Source of the DNA: Diaporthe sp. PMI_573
Taxonomy: Eukaryota > Ascomycota > Sordariomycetes > Diaporthales > Diaporthaceae
DNA length: 64,000 nucleotides
Assembly (NCBI GenBank): GCA_021399435.1
Contig: JAJTUP010000034.1
Span: 372,001 to 436,000, forward strand
Reading direction: 5' to 3'
This document shows positions 56,867-64,000 of this stretch, piece after piece. The number at the start of each line of letters is the position of its first letter. Position 1 is the stretch's first letter. The notes beneath the pieces were generated by a model. That model had not been told where the DNA came from, searched no databases, and saw only the letters and a list, made by a program, of their open reading frames with translations. The position numbers and the translations under genes were made by a program.

Positions 56867-59669
56867 AGGTCATGCCAAGGTATCCAGGGCAACAAACGCC
56901 AGTGTTGAAGGGAGGGATTTGGATTCCCGTCCCGAAGGGAAAGGGACTGGATTGGGCTTGGCAATGTCGTCGTCGGGCAAGCCTGGTCGAAACGGACGCA
57001 GGGCATGTGAGGCTGAAAAAGGGGACCCGCTCTGGCCCCGACCCTGGGCTAAAGTTTATTCCCTGCCCTCAGCCGGCTACCTCCGTTGGATTCTTTAAGC
57101 ACTGGTCATTCCGATCCAGCAGGGTGAGGCCGGCGGAACGATCTGACCTGGCAGTCGTCAGGTCCAGAGGCTAGTGTGGAGTGGCCGCCGTTCCAAATCC
57201 TCGATTCCTTCCACGTTTCCTACTACCCCAACCCACCCAAGGCTTCAGACAACCCTGTCGTCCGCGGGCCGTCGACTAGCCCACTTCATAGACTACCTGA
57301 CTGACTATCTACTTGGCTCGAACCTGGATCGACACTGCCGCGATGTCATTGCTAATGTCACTTTACACTCCGGTCGACTAGCCGCATACGGAGCCGGTCA
57401 GGCCGGTGTGGCTGGGGCTGGAACAGCACCGCCGGTTGTGCACAGGAATAAGTGTGAACAAAACGGATTTGTGCATGGTTGGGGGACGTGATCATCCCCC
57501 CCACCCCCGCATGAGGCAGGTGGTTAGGGACCAAAGCGATATCAGAGGGAGCAGGCGGCCGAGCTATGCCCCAGGAAAGGAGTCGTCGAAGGATAGAAGA
57601 GAGAGGGGACGAGGCAAGGAGCGCACACCCCGGGAGAGACGGCAGATTCCGGGAGGAAGAAGGGATTTTTCGAGATCGGCCTTCCCTCCGGTACGGGGCC
57701 AGGAAACAGCAAGGTCCCAACAGCCCAGCCGACTTGACAGTCCTGAATCGTAAGGCGTGCTGTGACGGTGCCAGTCACAGTGTGACCAGATACCGTTACG
57801 GTTTTGGGCGACCGTAGATATCCTTTGGCCGCCGTTTCTTGTCTCTCGACGATATGAACAGCCCGGATGCCCCCGTGTCCTTGGTCACCTCATTTCGTCC
57901 ATGCCCACGACCACACAAGGGGCCTTGGCTATCTACCCACGAGCATGCATCTACCCGGAGATGTGGGTGGTACAAGCAGAGGGGAAAGGACGAAGATATC
58001 TAGGGCGCCCTGACCTGGTGGCTGAGATGGGATCTGTGGAGCAAAGCTGCATGTCAGATACTTGGCCCAGACGGCTGTCTATCTCACATGTTGTTTTGAC
58101 CGGGTTGTGGCTGGGTGTGTCTGCATGCGTGCCTCCCGTGTGTTTTGCATCAGCACATGCCTAGCAGGCCAACCGGGGAGGGGGGGGAAATTCCGGCGAC
58201 GCATATGCAGGGCCGTTGAAAAGCAGCACTGGCCAGTCAGACAGGCTGGACGGTTTGGTCGATCAGTCGGATCGGGCAGGCGTCAAGGACGTGCTCAGAT
58301 TGGAAATGCAGTCAGGAGAGGGTGTGGCGCTGATGTGGTACGAAATGTATATGCGTGTCCACGGAATCAGCCTTCTGTCTGCTCCCCGTTGCATTTGGCT
58401 CCCTTTCCCTTGGCCTGAGGAACGCCGTCGGCGTTCTGGTGATGTGGTATTCTAGGTAAACTACCAGACGTTGCAGTCTTCGATCAGGGTGGTGGTTCGT
58501 TCGATGTGTGCCCCTGGGGGGCGCCAGGGAGGATCCTGGGAGAGGGGAAGCTGGGCGAGGTTGTTTATTGTTGCTCCCCCCGCGTACAGCAGGACGGGCT
58601 AGACTGCCTAGTCAGTCGACCGTGCGGTCTACCACAGTGCTGTCTGCATGTATCCTGGATAGAATATGCGGGTGGTTCCGAGGAGGTGATTGTACATAGT
58701 CTGCTGTGCGTCTGGCACCCGGACTGCAGGCATGGTAGTACGGGTAGTCTAAAATCCTGAATAGTCTGAATATTACCTAGACGAATGAAGAAAGGTTTGT
58801 GACAAAAGAGGCCGACGTTGCTTCTCTTCACGCCCAACGCATATTGGGGTTCGGAAGCACGCTGCTTTCCAGCCAGTAGCAGGCCGGCAGGTCTGCCCGG
58901 TCTGCCAGGTCTCCCTGGGCATTGGTGTAGCAGTAAGCAGTACTCTGTAGGGCTAGGTACCTGCCGCCGTGCCGCCCCGCCGCCCAGGCCCAAGCGAGCA
59001 AACGGTCTTGTCCATCAGTAAGCAAATCGGGCTGGCCGTCGCACAGCACTAGCGGCTCAACACATGTTATCCTCCACATCCAGTGTTACGGTGGTACTGC
59101 ACCGTACTGTACTGCCAGCAACCGGGGGGGGGCAACCGGCCCAGTCAAGTCAGTCAGTCTGTCAGTCTAGGTATCTGCAATATACTGCCCGGGTGCCTAC
59201 CAGTTGAAGTGAGGTGGACCACTAAGGCAGGCAGGCAGGAAGCTGAAACCGGCAGTCCCCAAGCAGCCCAATGCAATTTTCCAATGTCACCAATTTCAGC
59301 CCAGATCGAGGCCTCGTCCACCAATGTGGCCGGGGCCGGGGCCCTTGTCGACGTGCCTACCCTCTCTGCCCTCCTCATGTCGCCCACGTCGTCCACGTCG
59401 TCCACGTCGTCGTCGTCCCTGTCGTTGACGTTGACGTTGTGTCATCTCATCTCACGTCTTGTCTTGCACCTGTCTCGTCCCACCAATGAGCCTCCTGCCC
59501 TTCCAGCTTGCATAAGGCCGCCTTCATTTTCCCTCCCGCCAGCTCATCACACGCGGCCACTCGGCCACTGCTACTCACCACCACCCTCGCTCACCACCGC
59601 CCACCCGTGCATTGCATTTGTGCATGCACATGCGCACACGCCGTCCAGGTGCACAACCCGCCCGCCGCT
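56867..59669. other. Intergenic region upstream of Mak32-like gene, 2.8 kb
   Basis: No gene is supported. Frames of up to about 140 codons lack domains. It contains a CTAGGTACCT word (58953-58962), a 7-G run near 59125, a CCACGTCGT repeat near 59.4 kb and a CT-rich segment at about 59520-59600 that is probably the Mak32-like promoter. Confidence 0.6.
59384..59436 (+). repeat. CCACGTCGT x3 followed by GTC/GTTGAC repeats
   Basis: Three perfect 9-base units followed by degenerate GTC and TTGACG repeats. It lies about 230 bases upstream of the Mak32-like start codon. Confidence 0.85.
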
Positions 59670-59693
59670 ATGGCGGCCGAGTCGTCCTCCGAG

Positions 59694-59733
<40 letters not shown>

Positions 59734-61629
59734 CTGCTGTCACGTCTGACGACGACCAGCCTCAGGCCGCCAATGGCGACGTGCCAGCAGCCCCCGAGCC
59801 GCCTGCCCAGGATCTCGATTTCGTCACCCTGGGCATGTTTATCATTGGTATGTCCACCATGTGTGTGTGTGTGTGTGTGTTTGTCTCGCTCTCTCCCTCC
59901 CGTCTGTGTTTCGTGTTTCGGCCTGATTGATTGATTGATTGATTGAGTGATCGAAATGATTGATTGATTGCCTGCTTGCTGCTGTCCGACCTCTCTGCTC
60001 ACCATCTCCCCCTGCTTCCCTGCCCTTCCCTTTCTTTTTTTTTTTTTTTCTTTCCCCCTTTTCCTCTGCTGGCGATGCCTCCTGTGTCTCATATGCCTCT
60101 TCTGCTCACCCTGGCCCGGCCTGAGAGCAGCCTGTTTCCTTCTTGGTCCTCCTGCCCTTGTGCCCCCATGCCGTCAGGATGCCATCTCCTGTTCTGAGCA
60201 GCGACACCACCATGCTGCACGCCGCCCTCACCCTGTTCGCCTTCCTATCATACATATGTCACTACTACCTCACAAAACCCTATCCTCCTTGGCTGCAACC
60301 GGAAGCTGACATCCCTCGCCAAGACGACATCGAGTACACGCCGCCCAAGCCCCCCCAGAAGGACGTATTAGGCGGTGCAGGCTCTTATGCCGCCCTTGGT
60401 GCCCGCCTCTTCTCCCCAGGCCCCACCCAATCTCGGACGGTCGGGTGGATCGTCGACCAGGGCTCTGACTTCCCCCCTGCCATAACGACCATCGTAGACA
60501 GCTGGGAGACCGCCGCACTTGTCCGCCATGACCCTGACAGGCTCTCCACACGCGGGTGGAATGGCTATGTTGACGACAACGAGACCAGGGCCTTCAAGTA
60601 CACTACCCCCAAGAAGCGCCTGCTGGCCTCCGACCTCAGCGGCTCGCCGCTGCTGCAGTCGCGCTCGTTTCACATCATCTGTAGCCCTTCCAGGTGCCGG
60701 GAGCTGGTGACCGAATTGTTGACCCTGCGGAAGGAAGAGGCCCCGCCAGAGGACGACCAGGGCCGCGGGGGTTACTCGCGGCCTATCATCATCTGGGAGC
60801 CTGTGCCCGACCTGTGCACCCCCGACGAGCTCCTCAACCTGACCAACTGCCTGCCTCTCGTGGACGTCTGCAGTCCCAACCACTCGGAGCTGGCTGGGTT
60901 CATGGGCGCCTCTGGCATCGACCCGGAGACAGGCGAGATCAGCACTCATGCCGTGGAACAGGCGTGCGAACAGCTCCTCGGCTCCATGCCCCTGTCGAGC
61001 TTCACTCTCGTGGTGAGGGCAGGCGAGAAGGGCTGCTATAGTAAGTGCCCTGGAAAACACGACTCCACTTACTCTCCTATTATTCAGAGACTGACCAAAG
61101 AAAACTCACAGTCGCCAAGAATGGCGGGCGCAAGAACTCCAAGAAGAGTGGCTTGAAGCAGCGGAAGAAGGTTCACGCCGCCCATGGCGGCCTGCAGCCT
61201 GATACCGACATGATGAGCCTCTTCGCGGGCCTTCTGCAGCAGTCCGCCCCCGACGAGGACGGCGGCGACGATGACGGAGCCGCCACGTTCAGCTTCATCC
61301 AGGACGAGCTCGACGAGGTGGAGATAGACCCCGGTTTGGATAAGTGGATTGATGCCTTCTTCACCAAGGACGATGCTGCCGCGGGAAGGGTCGTCGATCC
61401 CACCGGCGGCGGTAACACCTTCCTCGGCGGGCTGGGCGTTGCGCTCGCGAGGGGAAAGGCGATGGAGGAGGCCGCGTGCTGGGGTAGCATCGCCGCGAGC
61501 TTCGCCATCGAGCAGGTCGGCGTCCCTGAGCTGGGCACGGACGCCGATGGCGAGGAGACGTGGAACGGCGATCGAGTGCAGGACAGGCTGGAGGCTTTAC
61601 AAGCACGTCTTGGGGTACCGGCGGGATAA
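59670..61629 (+). CDS. Mak32-like pfkB-family carbohydrate kinase homologue
   Basis: Three exons (59670-59847, 60324-61040, 61112-61629) give 470 residues. It resembles yeast Mak32, a pfkB/ribokinase-fold protein needed for maintenance of a double-stranded RNA killer element; its enzymatic substrate is not known. A 12-Ala run (residues 10-21) precedes DFVTLGMFIIDDIEYTPPKP, the family start. VLGGAGSYAALGARLFSP and VGWIVDQGSDFP are typical. Near the C-terminus the pfkB signature is DPTGGGNTFLGG (residues 394-405), with Asn400 where active ribokinases have the catalytic Asp (GAGD). Intron 1 is 476 bases, long for this genome, with branch CTGAC and acceptor CCAAG. Intron 2 is 71 bases with donor GTAAGT. 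An AATAAA lies about 20 bases after the stop. Confidence 0.85.
59697..59732 (+). repeat. GCT triplet tract encoding 12 Ala
   Basis: Twelve perfect GCT codons near the start of the Mak32-like gene. The tract is in a variable N-terminal extension and outside the kinase fold. Confidence 0.95.
59861..60049 (+). repeat. Simple-repeat cluster in Mak32-like intron 1
   Basis: (GT)10 at 59861-59880, GATT x5 at 59925-59944, a second short GATT run near 59960, and 15 T at 60035-60049. All lie inside the first intron of the Mak32-like gene. Confidence 0.85.
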
Positions 61630-62089
61630 AATCTAGTTTTGGGTGGGAGAATAAAATGGGTGGGTTAGACTTGCAAAAGAACTCGCGGTGGACCGCGAGG
61701 CATGTCTTCAGCGCACACATGTTTTGCGCAGAAAATGAGGGCGAGAACTGAGATTCGACGATACCATGATTTGATATAGCAGCGGACAGATCGACATATA
61801 GACTTGGGGTAGGCGTTAGGTGGGAATCAATTACCGCCCGACAATGGGCTGGGGACATGAAAGCAACAATATCAATGCTTCACTGCAGCGATGCATACCA
61901 AAACAAACATCTAACCGGAACACACAAAATGTTGCTTTCGATATTCACCGGATGGACACTGTCATTTCCATCCGGAGCCAGACGCCAGGAACCACTATCC
62001 ACCCAAACATAATGTTCCATACCATGCCGCACAATCCACCCCAGAAGACAGACCAGAACATGCGTGGCCCTCCTCGCCCATCATTCTCA
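61630..62089. other. Convergent gap between Mak32-like and MCM3 genes
   Basis: A 460-base gap between two stops. An AATAAA at 61650-61655 is a likely poly(A) signal for the plus-strand gene. No gene was seen. Confidence 0.6.

Positions 62090-64000
<1,911 letters not shown>

Overview
The window is chromosomal DNA of a filamentous ascomycete (Pezizomycotina, most likely a Sordariomycete). Genes carry short introns of about 50-100 bases with fungal GTRNGT donors and CTRAC-type branch sites. Several families have a fungal form: a dynein heavy chain of about 4,350 residues, a 2EXR protein, DUF1774, a Zn2Cys6 factor with a PF11951-type C-terminal domain, and Mak32. No bacterial, viral or intact mobile-element genes were recognised. 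Exon joins were worked out by eye from splice signals, reading frame and family conservation.

Layout. 0-9 kb: gamma-tubulin complex subunit GCP4 (+), a 2EXR-domain protein (-), and a polyglutamine FAR1-type DNA-binding protein (+). 9.7-22.9 kb: the cytoplasmic dynein heavy chain (+), nearly all of it in one 12.3-kb exon. 23.6-29.3 kb: three minus-strand genes, for a secreted GMC oxidoreductase, a holo-ACP synthase (PPT2-like) and a DUF1774 membrane protein. 30.5-37.9 kb: N-acetylglutamate synthase (-), a beta-hydroxyacid dehydrogenase (+), V-ATPase subunit e (+), ARV1 (-) and an HD-domain protein (+). 38.3-47.1 kb: an intracellular LysM protein (-), condensin SMC2 (+) and a MOSC/mARC-like protein (-). 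47.1-54.4 kb: a gene-poor stretch, followed by a Zn2Cys6 transcription factor (+). 59.7-64 kb: a Mak32-like pfkB protein (+) and the 3' part of MCM3 (-), cut by the window edge.

Most genes are conserved housekeeping genes and neighbours show no common pathway. Microtubule genes (GCP4, dynein) and chromosome genes (SMC2, MCM3) recur, but fungal gene order makes this likely chance. No secondary-metabolite cluster, CRISPR array, rRNA or tRNA was recognised.

The points most worth a second look are: the FAR1/polyQ protein, which looks like a domesticated MULE-transposase N-terminus; the 7.4-kb gene-poor region with a possible uORF overlapping the transcription-factor start; the Mak32 protein with Asn in place of the usual catalytic Asp; and several very short exons or frame-preserving introns that automatic annotation tends to get wrong.
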